Source: CAZRUA01 sp964603125 (lineage in GTDB: Bacteria > Bacteroidota > Bacteroidia > B-17B0 > Aurantibacillaceae). From it: a stretch of 29,767 bases of DNA. The stretch is taken from assembly GCA_964603125.1 (NCBI GenBank), contig CAZRUA010000039.1, positions 1 to 29,767 on the forward strand, read 5' to 3'. The translations under genes and the position numbers were made by a program. Positions 16,568 to 24,491 of the stretch are shown piece after piece (the first letter of the stretch is position 1; each line of letters starts with the position of its first letter). Under the pieces are notes generated by a model. The model was not told the origin of the DNA. It saw only the letters and a program-made list of their open reading frames with translations, and searched no databases.

Positions 16568-18649
16568 TCAATACCCCAACATCTCCTCAATTGCCTTCTC
16601 CACTTTCTCTGCATTAGGCAACATGGTTTTTTCTAAAATAGAATTTAAAGGAATCGCAGGTAAGTTCTCAGCACCAATAACACGAACTGGGGCATCTAAG
16701 CTTTCAAAACAATTTTGCATAATTAATGAAGCAACACTTTGTGCAAAACCATTATTTCTTGGTTCTTCAGTAACTACTAAAACTTTACCATGTTTGCGAG
16801 CACTAGCATAAATACCGTTTTCATCTAATGGAGCTAATGTGCGTAAGTCAATTATTTCAACCTGACCTTCAAATTTCTTTGCTGCATTTTTTGTCCAATA
16901 AACACCCATACCATAGGTGATAACGGTTAAAGATTTTCCTGTATTTATTTTTTCATCAGTAGCTTCCTGCACTAAACGACATTTACCAAATGGTAAAACA
17001 TAATCCTCATCTGGTTCAATTGTTTTAGCATCTTCAGTACCTTTAATTTTACTCCAATACAAACCTTTATGCTCCAACATCACCACTGGATTTGGATCAT
17101 AATAGGCTGCTTTCATCAAACCTTTTAAATCGGCACCAGTACTTGGATAGGCTATTTTAATGCCACGTATATTTGTTAAAACACTTTCTACTGAGCTTGA
17201 GTGGTATGGCCCACCGCTACCGTATGCGCCAATAGGAACACGTAAAATCATACTTACAGGCCATTTACCATTACTTAAATAACACGAACGAGCTACCTCT
17301 GTAAACAATTGATTTAAACCTGGCCAAATATAATCTGCAAACTGAACTTCAACTATTGGTTTTAAACCAACAGCACTCATACCCACTGTAGAACCAACAA
17401 TAAATGCTTCCTGTATTGGAGTATTAAAAACTCTATTATCGCCAAATTGCTGAGCTAATGTTGCGGCTTCTCTAAAAACACCACCTAATCTGGCGCCCAC
17501 GTCTTGTCCGTAAAGTAAACATTCTGGATGTTTGGTCATTAATTCACGTATCGCAAACAATGCGCTATCTACCATAACAGTAGCTTGCTTACCAGCTGGA
17601 GCTCTATTTCCTTTTTCTTCCGTAATAGGGGTTGGAGCAAAGTCGTGTAATAACAAATCTTCTGGGCGAGGATCTTCTGCCGCTAAAGCTTTTTGGTAAT
17701 CTTTCTCAACTAATTCTAAAGCTTCTTTTTCAATTTGTTTTAATTCATCTGCTTCAATTCCTGCAACAATTAATTGATTTTTTAATCTTGGAAGAGGATC
17801 GCGTTTTGCGGCTTCTTCTAAATCATCTCTGTACCACTCTTTGCGAACTCCTGATGTATGATGATTTAATAAAGGAACTTTTGCGTGTACTAAAAACGGA
17901 CGACGTTCTTTGCGAATTATTCCTAATACTTCGTTTATTGTTTTGTAGGAACGTAAAAAATCTGTTCCATCAATGCTTCTTGTTTCTAAGCCTTTAAAGC
18001 CTTTTGCGTATTCACTTGCATCACTCATTCGTACTTCTTTTGAGTGTGCCGAAATATCCCATTCATTATCTTGAACTAAAAATAAAATAGGCATTTGCTT
18101 TAAAGCAGCCATTTGAAATGCTTCTGCCACTTCACCTTCCGTAACTGATGCATCACCTAAGGAGCAAACAGCCACTCCGCCAAATAATTCTCCAGGTATT
18201 AATTTTTGCTTTTCTAAGTATTGAATTCCCATTGCAACGCCAGTTGTTGGAATAGCTTGCATTCCGGTGGCACTGCTTTGGTGAGGTATTTTAGGCATAT
18301 CATCACGGCGTAAACTAGGATGACTGTAATAAGTTCTACCCCCAGAAAACGGATCATCTCTTTTTGCCAGTAACTGCAGCATTAAATCATATGGCTGTAA
18401 ACCAATAGATAATAACATACTGTCATCACGATAGTAAGCGCTTAAATAATCTTTTGGTAATAAATGTAAGCCAAGAGCAATCTGAATCGCTTCATGTCCG
18501 CGACTTGTGGCATGCACATACTTAGCTGTAACTTCTTTATTCGCTTCGTATAGCTCCGCCATAGCTTTTGCTGTAAACATTAAGCGATAAGCTTTTTTTA
18601 ATATTTCAATGTCAACTTCTGTATTCACTAATTGTGTTGTTTGAGCCAT
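16568..18649 (-). CDS. Fused E1 alpha-beta 2-oxoacid dehydrogenase (branched-chain/2-oxoisovalerate type), thiamine-diphosphate dependent
   Basis: 693 aa combining E1-alpha (residues 1 to about 340) and E1-beta (about 360 to the end), which are separate genes in many bacteria. The alpha half shows SRGHEAIQIALGLHL, AYYRDDSML and the ThDP motif GDASVTEGEVAEAFQ (G165-D166) with the partner asparagine in LVQDNEWDIS. The beta half shows YGQDVGARLGGVFREA, NTPIQEAFIVGSTVGM, EVQFADYIWPGLNQL, GPYHSSSVES and VIDLRTLAPLDE-like EIIDLRTLAPLDE. The enzyme decarboxylates branched-chain or related 2-oxoacids and acylates the lipoyl E2; no E2 or E3 lies in the window. The ThDP motif has GDA instead of GDG. 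ATG 18649 (MAQTTQLVNTE) is chosen over a TTG eight codons upstream. This gene ends in TGA, showing TGA is a stop in this genome. Confidence 0.93.
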   Translation of the reverse strand: MAQTTQLVNTEVDIEILKKAYRLMFTAKAMAELYEANKEVTAKYVHATSRGHEAIQIALGLHLLPKDYLSAYYRDDSMLLSIGLQPYDLMLQLLAKRDDPFSGGRTYYSHPSLRRDDMPKIPHQSSATGMQAIPTTGVAMGIQYLEKQKLIPGELFGGVAVCSLGDASVTEGEVAEAFQMAALKQMPILFLVQDNEWDISAHSKEVRMSDASEYAKGFKGLETRSIDGTDFLRSYKTINEVLGIIRKERRPFLVHAKVPLLNHHTSGVRKEWYRDDLEEAAKRDPLPRLKNQLIVAGIEADELKQIEKEALELVEKDYQKALAAEDPRPEDLLLHDFAPTPITEEKGNRAPAGKQATVMVDSALFAIRELMTKHPECLLYGQDVGARLGGVFREAATLAQQFGDNRVFNTPIQEAFIVGSTVGMSAVGLKPIVEVQFADYIWPGLNQLFTEVARSCYLSNGKWPVSMILRVPIGAYGSGGPYHSSSVESVLTNIRGIKIAYPSTGADLKGLMKAAYYDPNPVVMLEHKGLYWSKIKGTEDAKTIEPDEDYVLPFGKCRLVQEATDEKINTGKSLTVITYGMGVYWTKNAAKKFEGQVEIIDLRTLAPLDENGIYASARKHGKVLVVTEEPRNNGFAQSVASLIMQNCFESLDAPVRVIGAENLPAIPLNSILEKTMLPNAEKVEKAIEEMLGY

Positions 18650-18846
18650 GATTGTGTCTAAAATAATAGCCAAGTATAGTGTTTTTTTGCCTTTCTTGGT
18701 TACTTTTTAGACGGAATATTTTTCACTCTTTTTGAGGTGTTTTTTAGATGGATTTCGATTGAAAGGGTGAAACGGAATCTTTATAAATGTTAATAATAAT
18801 TGGTTAAGCAATACATGGTTTGGTATGCTATAAATGTTATAAAGTT

Positions 18847-18854
18847 TATATTTG
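18847..18854 (+). promoter_or_regulatory. Candidate -7 element of the ftcD promoter
   Basis: TATATTTG, 16 bp before the ATG at 18871, matching TAnnTTTG. It lies inside the upstream extension of the open frame and so argues for the downstream start. A TTTG at 18819-18822 is 24 bp away, longer than the usual -33/-7 spacing. Confidence 0.5.
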
Positions 18855-18870
18855 GTTCAAAAAAAACAGT

Positions 18871-20559
18871 ATGCAAAAATTAATTGAATGTGTTCCCAAT
18901 TTTAGCGAAGGGAACGACCTAAATATTATCAAACAAATTACAAATGAAGTTGAATCAGTAGAAGGTGTTAAGTTGTTGAACGTTGACCCAGGTAAGGCCA
19001 CGAACAGAACTGTTGTGACCTTTGTTGGCGAGCCAGATGCGGTTGTTGAAGCTGCTTTCAGAGCAATAAAAAAAGCAGGCGAATTAATTGATATGAGTAA
19101 ACACAAAGGAGAGCATCCGCGCATGGGTGCTACAGATGTTTGTCCGTTTATACCTATTGCTAATATTAGTATGGAGGAAACTGCTAGTTATGCTCAAAAG
19201 CTTGCAAGGCTTGTAGGTGAACAGCTTCATATTCCTGCTTATTTATACGAAGCGGCGCAAAAAGACAAAACACGTTCAAATTTATCTGTAATTCGTGCGG
19301 GAGAATATGAAGGGTTTTTTAAGAAAATAAAGCAACCTGAGTGGAAACCAGATTTTGGTCCGCAAGAGTTTGATGCAAAACGCGGAGCTACAGTTATTGG
19401 TGCGCGAGATTTTTTGGTGGCGTATAATGTAAATTTAAATACAACTTCAACGCGTAGAGCAAACTCAATAGCTTTTGATGTGCGTGAAGCAGGACGTGTT
19501 CTTCGTGAAGGTAATCCTATTACCGGAAAAGTAGTTACTGATAAAGATGGCAATCCGGTTAGTAAACCAGGTTCATTAAAAGCTGTAAAAGCAATTGGTT
19601 GGTATATTGAAGAATATGGTGTTGCTCAAATAAGCATGAACTTAACCAATATATCAATTACCCCAGTTCATATTGCTTTTGATGAAGTTTGCAAAAAAGC
19701 TACTGAGCGTGGAATACGTGTAACCGGTAGTGAATTAGTAGGGTTAATTCCTTTAAAAGCCATGTTGGATGCTGGCAAATACTTTTTGAAAAAGCAAAAC
19801 CGTTCAACTGGTGTTAGTGAAAAGGAATTGATTAAAATAGCTGTAAAATCAATGGGTTTGGATGAGTTAGCTCCATTTAATCCTGAAGAAAGAATTATAG
19901 AGTACCAATTAAAAAATGCGGCTGACAGTAAATTAGTGAGCATGAGTTTAAGTGCTTTTGCTGATGAAACAGCAAGTGAGAGTCCAGCGCCTGGCGGAGG
20001 TTCTATTTCTGCCTATGTTGGATCACTTGGTATTTCGTTGGCCACGATGGTTGCAAATTTATCTTCGCACAAAAAAGGGTGGGATGAGAGATGGGAGGAA
20101 TTTAGTGATTGGGCAGAGAAAGGTGAACAAATGAAAAATGAATTAATTCGTTTGGTTGATCAAGATACGTTTGCTTTTAACCAAATTATGAATGCATTTG
20201 GCTTACCCAAGGGAACAGATGAGGAGAAGCAAATTCGTACACAAGCTATTCAAGATGCAACAAAGTTTGCTATTGAAGTCCCGTTTAAAGTGATGCAAAT
20301 CAGTTACGATAGTATGCAAGTTATAAAAGCAATGGCTGAGATTGGAAATCCAAACTCGGTTTCTGATGCTGGAGTAGGAGCTTTATGTGCGAGAAGTGCG
20401 GTAATGGGAGCGTTTATGAATGTGCGTATTAATGCAAGTGGATATAACGATAAATCGTATGTGCAAGATATTATTGCAAAAGGAAACGACATTGAACAAA
20501 AAACGATAGCACTAGAGACAGAGATTTTGAAAGTAGTGAATGCGAAGATTAATGGGTAA
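18871..20559 (+). CDS. ftcD: Bifunctional glutamate formimidoyltransferase / formimidoyl-THF cyclodeaminase
   Basis: 562 aa. The N-terminal two-thirds is the formimidoyltransferase that moves the formimino group from N-formimino-glutamate (histidine degradation) to tetrahydrofolate: MQKLIECVPNFSEGND at the start, the catalytic histidine H82 in GEHPRMGATDVCPF, and a second ferredoxin-like subdomain around NLTNISITPVHIAFDEV. From about residue 358 the cyclodeaminase domain (FADETASESPAPGGGSISA) turns formimino-THF into 5,10-methenyl-THF and ammonia. The start at 18871 is preferred over the non-ATG codon at 18820 because the family begins at MQKLIE and a TATATTTG box sits between. No hutH, hutU or hutI is in the window, so it is apart from the other histidine-degradation genes. 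The next gene, mnmE, is also a folate-using enzyme and follows on the same strand after 68 bp. Confidence 0.95.
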   Translation: MQKLIECVPNFSEGNDLNIIKQITNEVESVEGVKLLNVDPGKATNRTVVTFVGEPDAVVEAAFRAIKKAGELIDMSKHKGEHPRMGATDVCPFIPIANISMEETASYAQKLARLVGEQLHIPAYLYEAAQKDKTRSNLSVIRAGEYEGFFKKIKQPEWKPDFGPQEFDAKRGATVIGARDFLVAYNVNLNTTSTRRANSIAFDVREAGRVLREGNPITGKVVTDKDGNPVSKPGSLKAVKAIGWYIEEYGVAQISMNLTNISITPVHIAFDEVCKKATERGIRVTGSELVGLIPLKAMLDAGKYFLKKQNRSTGVSEKELIKIAVKSMGLDELAPFNPEERIIEYQLKNAADSKLVSMSLSAFADETASESPAPGGGSISAYVGSLGISLATMVANLSSHKKGWDERWEEFSDWAEKGEQMKNELIRLVDQDTFAFNQIMNAFGLPKGTDEEKQIRTQAIQDATKFAIEVPFKVMQISYDSMQVIKAMAEIGNPNSVSDAGVGALCARSAVMGAFMNVRINASGYNDKSYVQDIIAKGNDIEQKTIALETEILKVVNAKING

Positions 20560-20607
20560 TGCTTCGGTTTTAAACCTTTATTGTACGGGGTTAAAATAAT
20601 TATTTCG

Positions 20608-20615
20608 TATATTTG
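20608..20615 (+). promoter_or_regulatory. Candidate -7 element of the mnmE promoter
   Basis: TATATTTG, 12 bp before the ATG at 20628. It overlaps the alternative upstream start of the frame, supporting ATG 20628 as the real start and an own promoter for mnmE. A TTG lies 24 bp upstream, as in front of ftcD. Confidence 0.5.
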
Positions 20616-20627
20616 AATTATTGCATT

Positions 20628-22028
20628 ATGGCTTACGAAGCAAATAATAAAGATACAATTGTTGCGCTTGCTACTGCTCACGGAGTAGGAGCTATTGCTG
20701 TGATTCGTATCTCAGGTAAAGAAGCCATACAAATAATGGATAAAGTTTTTGTAGATAGAAATTTTAAGCATAAAAATTTATCTTCAAAAAAATCACACAC
20801 TGCACATTTTGGTTTAATTGTAGAAGATGAAGTTATTTTAGATCAAGTGTTAGTGACTTTATTTAAAAATCCTCATTCTTATACAGGCGAAGACACAGTA
20901 GAGATTTCTTGTCATGGATCGCAGTTCATTCAACAGCAATTATTGCAACTGTTTTTAAAGCATGGAGCTCGAATGGCGCAAGCAGGTGAATTTACCATGC
21001 GTGCATTTTTAAATGGTAAGTTAGATTTAAGTCAAGCAGAAGCAGTGGCGGATTTAATTGCAAGTAATTCGGCTATTTCGCATCAAGTGGCAATGAATCA
21101 AATGCGTGGTGGATTTTCAAATAAGATAAAAGTTTTACGTACTAATTTAGTTGATTTTGCGGCACTAATAGAGTTGGAATTAGATTTCAGCGAAGAAGAT
21201 GTAGAGTTTGCTGATAGAACAGAGTTGAAAAACCTTATCATACAAATTCAACGTATTATCGAACGGTTAATTGATTCGTTTGAATTAGGAAATGTTATTA
21301 AAAATGGAATTCCTGTTGCTATTGTGGGTAAACCTAATGCAGGGAAAAGTACATTGTTAAACGTTCTTCTAAACGAAGAAAGAGCAATTGTTTCTGAAAT
21401 ACCTGGTACTACAAGGGATACAATTGAAGATGAAATAATTATTGAAGGAGTATTATTCCGTTTTATTGATACAGCAGGTATTCGTGAAACTTTAGATGTG
21501 GTTGAATCAATTGGAGTGGGTAAAACATTTGAGGCGATTAAAAACTCGGCTATTGTTATTTATTTATTCGATTCGCACGTGCTTAGCCGTCAGGAATTGT
21601 TGAATGAAATCGAGTCTATTAAAACTCATTTAGGTACTTCACAATTATTGGTCATTGCCAATAAAATTGATAAGGAAGAGTTAGCTTATTTGCAAAAGGA
21701 ATATGAAGGTGTTGAAAACTTATTGTTTATTTCTGCCAAAGAAAATTTGTACATCGATGATTTAAAATCAAAGCTAGTTGCTTTATTTGATAATAGAACT
21801 GTTGATGTTACTGAAACAGTTGTTACTAATGCACGCCATGCAAATGCCTTACGAAAAGCTAATAGTAATTTGTATCGTGTAATGGAAGGTTTGAATAATA
21901 ATATTCAAAGTGATTTATTAGCCTTAGATATTCGTGCAGCACTGGAAACTCTAGGAGAAATAACAGGTCAAGTAACTAACGACGATTTACTTGGTACCAT
22001 CTTTAGTAAATTTTGTATCGGAAAATAG
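20628..22028 (+). CDS. mnmE: tRNA uridine-5-carboxymethylaminomethyl modification GTPase MnmE
   Basis: 466 aa, usual MnmE length. With MnmG it makes cmnm5U at the wobble position of certain tRNAs, using a methylene-tetrahydrofolate carbon, GTP hydrolysis and FAD/NADH from MnmG. Seen in order: the N-terminal folate-binding domain (DTIVALATAHGVGAIAVIRI and NPHSYTGEDTVEISCHGS), the helical domain (MRAFLNGKLDLSQAEAVADL), the inserted G domain with GKPNAGKS (234-241), GTTRD, DTAGIRET and NKID, and the C-terminal FCIGK, whose cysteine is typical of MnmE. The start at ATG 20628 (MAYEANNKDTIVALAT) is chosen because the five extra upstream codons overlap a -7 promoter box. Its stop codon abuts the stop of the opposite-strand coiled-coil gene with no base between. 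Confidence 0.97.
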   Translation: MAYEANNKDTIVALATAHGVGAIAVIRISGKEAIQIMDKVFVDRNFKHKNLSSKKSHTAHFGLIVEDEVILDQVLVTLFKNPHSYTGEDTVEISCHGSQFIQQQLLQLFLKHGARMAQAGEFTMRAFLNGKLDLSQAEAVADLIASNSAISHQVAMNQMRGGFSNKIKVLRTNLVDFAALIELELDFSEEDVEFADRTELKNLIIQIQRIIERLIDSFELGNVIKNGIPVAIVGKPNAGKSTLLNVLLNEERAIVSEIPGTTRDTIEDEIIIEGVLFRFIDTAGIRETLDVVESIGVGKTFEAIKNSAIVIYLFDSHVLSRQELLNEIESIKTHLGTSQLLVIANKIDKEELAYLQKEYEGVENLLFISAKENLYIDDLKSKLVALFDNRTVDVTETVVTNARHANALRKANSNLYRVMEGLNNNIQSDLLALDIRAALETLGEITGQVTNDDLLGTIFSKFCIGK

Positions 22029-22367
22029 TTAGTCTTTACTAATAATTTCTTTTAAACTATGAATTGCCCCATGCAATTTCTTTTTTTGCTCTTGCAATTC
22101 TTCTTGTGTTTCAGCTTTACCTAGAGCAAGTTGTACTTCTAAATGTTCTAATTTTGCTTTTGCGTGTTTCCACTTTTCTTTATCTTTTTCAACTTCTTTG
22201 TGCAAGTCTTCTTTAAGATTTTGGAACTTTTCCTTGGTTTCTTTTTTTATTTCCTCAAACTTATCGTTTAATTCTGCTTTTCCAAGGGCTGTTTGAACTT
22301 GCAATTCTTCAAGTTTGGTACCTGCATTTTTAAAAAAGCCTATAATTTTATCTCCAATATGTTCCAT
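22029..22367 (-). CDS. Small coiled-coil protein with a 54-residue internal duplication
   Basis: 112 aa, almost entirely charged helix rich in Lys and Glu. The segment LEELQVQTALGKAE (19-32) is repeated as LEHLEVQLALGKAE (73-86), so the protein is two copies of a roughly 54-residue amphipathic unit. There is no signal peptide, membrane helix or cysteine. Members of such families are annotated as hypothetical or coiled-coil proteins; I do not recognise a function. The ATG at 22367 (MEHIGDKIIGFFKN) is clean. It converges with mnmE with directly abutting stop codons and shares the strand with the following small gene, 97 bp upstream. Confidence 0.8.
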   Translation of the reverse strand: MEHIGDKIIGFFKNAGTKLEELQVQTALGKAELNDKFEEIKKETKEKFQNLKEDLHKEVEKDKEKWKHAKAKLEHLEVQLALGKAETQEELQEQKKKLHGAIHSLKEIISKD

Positions 22368-22464
22368 GCTAAATGTTTTAGTTGAAACAAATTTCGGGCA
22401 ATAGTTTTGTTTGATTTGTGAGATTAGTTTTGTTTATAGTTGATGGATGTCATGTTTAATGGAG

Positions 22465-22812
22465 CTAAAATATGACGTGATAAACATCCATATCGTTTCT
22501 TAATATTCCTTTAGCTTCAAAACCACCTTCTTGGGGAATAATTTCTACAAGGTCAAATAAGGTGCAGGTTTTACTTAAACCTTCAAATATTAATGTAAAA
22601 CCTTTTCCATCGTTAAAAGTCCACTCTGGTGCAAAGGAAATATTAAAGGCGGTAAGTAACTTTGCTTTGCGCCCTGTTCCATGTTCAATTAAAAAAGTAG
22701 AAGGCCAAATACGATAAGCATAGTCATCCTGTATCTTACAATGGACAATAGTCTGCCGTTCCTCGCTTTCGAGTGTTTTAACTTCTGTTTCAGTTTTCGT
22801 TTCGGTAATCAT
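22465..22812 (-). CDS. Hypothetical 115-aa cytoplasmic protein, divergent from the efflux operon
   Basis: The product is not recognised. It has a Thr/Glu-rich N-terminus (MITETKTETEVKTLESEERQ), then a compact mixed alpha/beta-looking part with aromatic residues (YAYRIWPSTFLIEHGTGRK, NISFAPEWTFNDGKGF). There is no signal peptide or membrane helix and one or two cysteines. The start is placed at ATG 22812; the open frame extends six codons further to a TTG. It is transcribed away from the MarR-RND operon across a 119-bp gap that contains the 19-bp palindrome, so it may be under the same regulator. Real coding is supported by the absence of any competing frame and by codon use similar to the neighbours. 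Confidence 0.7.
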   Translation of the reverse strand: MITETKTETEVKTLESEERQTIVHCKIQDDYAYRIWPSTFLIEHGTGRKAKLLTAFNISFAPEWTFNDGKGFTLIFEGLSKTCTLFDLVEIIPQEGGFEAKGILRNDMDVYHVIF

Positions 22813-22872
22813 ATTTAAAGTATAATGCAATTTACTAATTTTTTAGCTGCTTCAATAAACTTTTGAGGATTA

Positions 22873-22902
22873 TTTGGTTTAATAATAAAATAGTTATATT
22901 TG
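22873..22902 (+). promoter_or_regulatory. Promoter of the MarR-RND efflux operon
   Basis: TTTG (22873-22876), 18 bp spacer, TATATTTG (22895-22902): a complete Bacteroidota -33/-7 promoter and the best one in the window. The expected transcription start is near 22909, about 23 bases before the ATG at 22932, which also fixes the marR start downstream of the promoter. Confidence 0.75.
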
Positions 22903-22923
22903 TAAACTATTTTATTATTAAAC
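22877..22923. promoter_or_regulatory. 19-bp perfect inverted repeat over the efflux promoter, likely MarR operator
   Basis: GTTTAATAATAAAATAGTT (22877-22895) is the exact reverse complement of 22905-22923, with a 9-nt spacer. The spacer is the -7 element itself, so a protein bound to the two arms would block RNA polymerase. MarR proteins usually bind such palindromes in their own promoters; autoregulation is therefore the natural reading. Confidence 0.75.
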
Positions 22924-22931
22924 TGTTTAAA

Positions 22932-23417
22932 ATGATTACTAATGATTCGGCTAAATTAGCTATTGGCACTAAGGCTTTGATACTTTCAAAGTTATATTAC
23001 AGTGTGCTAAGTAAAAGTCTTGAAAAGCTTGATGTAGAGCGTTATTATTCTGTTTTGTACTTTTTGTATGAGCATAAAGGCTGTAATCAGCAGTTTATAT
23101 GTAATAATTTAGCTATTGATAAAACCGCTATGGTTAAAGTAATTGACTATTTAGTAAAGGTTGATTTTGTTGAGAAGAAATTGAATCCTACTGATAGAAG
23201 AGAATATTTAATTGTTTTAACAAAGAAAGGGTTGAAACAAACGGAGCAAATTGTAAAAGCGTTTAATGACATAGATACAGAATTGTTCTCAACAATAAGT
23301 AAAGATGAACGAGTTGTGTTTAATAAAGTTATTTGTGTAATGTCGGCCCGATTAAAAGAATTGCCTTCAAACGATTTGTTTTTTAATTATAAAAAAACGT
23401 CAAAAAGTAAAAACTAA
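22932..23417 (+). CDS. MarR family transcriptional regulator
   Basis: 161 aa with the MarR winged-helix fold: a long N-terminal dimerisation helix, the recognition region CNQQFICNNLAIDKTAMVKVIDYLVK (split by a turn), and the wing NPTDRREYLIVLTKKG, where the conserved Asp-Arg-Arg contacts the DNA minor groove. Family members are dimers that release DNA when they bind lipophilic drugs or phenolics. The frame is open further upstream to a TTG at 22863, but that part covers the promoter and operator; ATG 22932 (MITNDSAKLAIGTK) is the start. It is the first gene of the efflux operon, 12 bp before the adaptor gene, and likely represses the operon and itself through the palindrome at 22877-22923. 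Confidence 0.92.
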   Translation: MITNDSAKLAIGTKALILSKLYYSVLSKSLEKLDVERYYSVLYFLYEHKGCNQQFICNNLAIDKTAMVKVIDYLVKVDFVEKKLNPTDRREYLIVLTKKGLKQTEQIVKAFNDIDTELFSTISKDERVVFNKVICVMSARLKELPSNDLFFNYKKTSKSKN

Positions 23418-23429
23418 TTTCGATATAAA

Positions 23430-24491
23430 ATGAGAAGAATACCTAATTGGATTATTATAATTTTAGTTCTAGGACTAATTATAGCAAGTAAATATATTTT
23501 CTTTCCTAAAAAAGAAGATAAAACAGCTGCTGCAAAGGGAGGTAACAAAGGTCCGGTGGCAGTTAATTATTATGTTGTTGAGGCTACTAAGTTTGATAAC
23601 AATGTTTATGCAACTGGCAAAGTAGGTGCTTTTAATCAAATACAAGTTCTACCTGAAATAGCTGGCAAGGTAACTGCAATTTATTTTAAAGAAGGTCAGT
23701 CTGTGGCGAAGGGTGCGTTATTAGTGAAATTAAACGATGCTGATTTACAAGCTCAACTTTTAAAATCAAAATCGCAAGTTTCTTTGTCGGAGCAAAAGCT
23801 AGATAGATTAAAAAAAATATTATTAATAAATGGAGTTAGTAAGGAGGAAGTAGAGATTCAAGAAAATGAGTTAAACTCACTAAAGGCTGATCAAGCTTTT
23901 ATATTGGCACAATTGGCTAAAACAAATATTACAGCGCCTTTTAACGGTGTGATAGGTTTAAAGAATATTAGTGAAGGCTCCTTTGTAAATTCTAATACGC
24001 CCATAGCGTCGCTAGTTCAAATGCAACCTGTTTTTATCGAGTTCTCAGTTCCTGAAAAGTATAGCAACTTATTTGCATCAGGTATAGATGTGAAATTTGG
24101 AAATGATAATAGTGATGAAGAATACAGTGCAAAGATTTATGCATTAGAGCCTCAAATTGACGAAGCCACTAAAACATTAAAGGCTAGAGCAACATATTCT
24201 GGTAATGAAAAATTTTATCCAGGAACTTTTGTTAAAGTCTTTGCTAATTTGGGCGAAACGCAAAATGCAATCATGGTTCCTACACAATGTTTAATTCCAA
24301 CATTAAAGGGACAAAAGTTGTTTGTTTGTAAAGGTGGTGTTGCTAATGAAGTAATGGTTAAAATAGGTGTTAGAACGGATGAAAAGGTTCAAATAACTGA
24401 AGGTTTAGCGATAGGTGATACTGTTATTACTACGGGTTTATTAGCTATGAAAAAGGAAGTTCCATTAAAATTATTAAAACCAAGTAAGTAA
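23430..24491 (+). CDS. RND efflux periplasmic adaptor (membrane fusion protein, HlyD/AcrA type)
   Basis: 353 aa. An N-terminal membrane anchor (IPNWIIIILVLGLIIASKY) without a lipobox cysteine is followed by the lipoyl/barrel-sandwich half motif (VLPEIAGKVTAIYFKEGQSV), a short helical hairpin (about residues 105-150), the second lipoyl half (NITAPFNGVIGLKNISEGSF), the beta-barrel (IEFSVPEKYSNLF) and the membrane-proximal domain (VGVRTDEKVQ-like KIGVRTDEKVQ). It links the inner-membrane pump to the outer-membrane channel. Its stop codon overlaps the start of the pump gene by one base (TAATG), which points to translational coupling. The short hairpin is typical of adaptors paired with HAE1-type pumps in Bacteroidota. 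Confidence 0.95.
   Translation: MRRIPNWIIIILVLGLIIASKYIFFPKKEDKTAAAKGGNKGPVAVNYYVVEATKFDNNVYATGKVGAFNQIQVLPEIAGKVTAIYFKEGQSVAKGALLVKLNDADLQAQLLKSKSQVSLSEQKLDRLKKILLINGVSKEEVEIQENELNSLKADQAFILAQLAKTNITAPFNGVIGLKNISEGSFVNSNTPIASLVQMQPVFIEFSVPEKYSNLFASGIDVKFGNDNSDEEYSAKIYALEPQIDEATKTLKARATYSGNEKFYPGTFVKVFANLGETQNAIMVPTQCLIPTLKGQKLFVCKGGVANEVMVKIGVRTDEKVQITEGLAIGDTVITTGLLAMKKEVPLKLLKPSK

Noticed and set aside
17632..17997. 121-aa leucine-rich plus-strand frame inside the E1 gene
   Set aside because: It lies antisense to clearly conserved E1 sequence; the leucine richness is the mirror of Glu/Lys codons.
22863..22931. Upstream extension of MarR
   Set aside because: It would translate the promoter and the palindrome; the conserved protein starts at ATG 22932.
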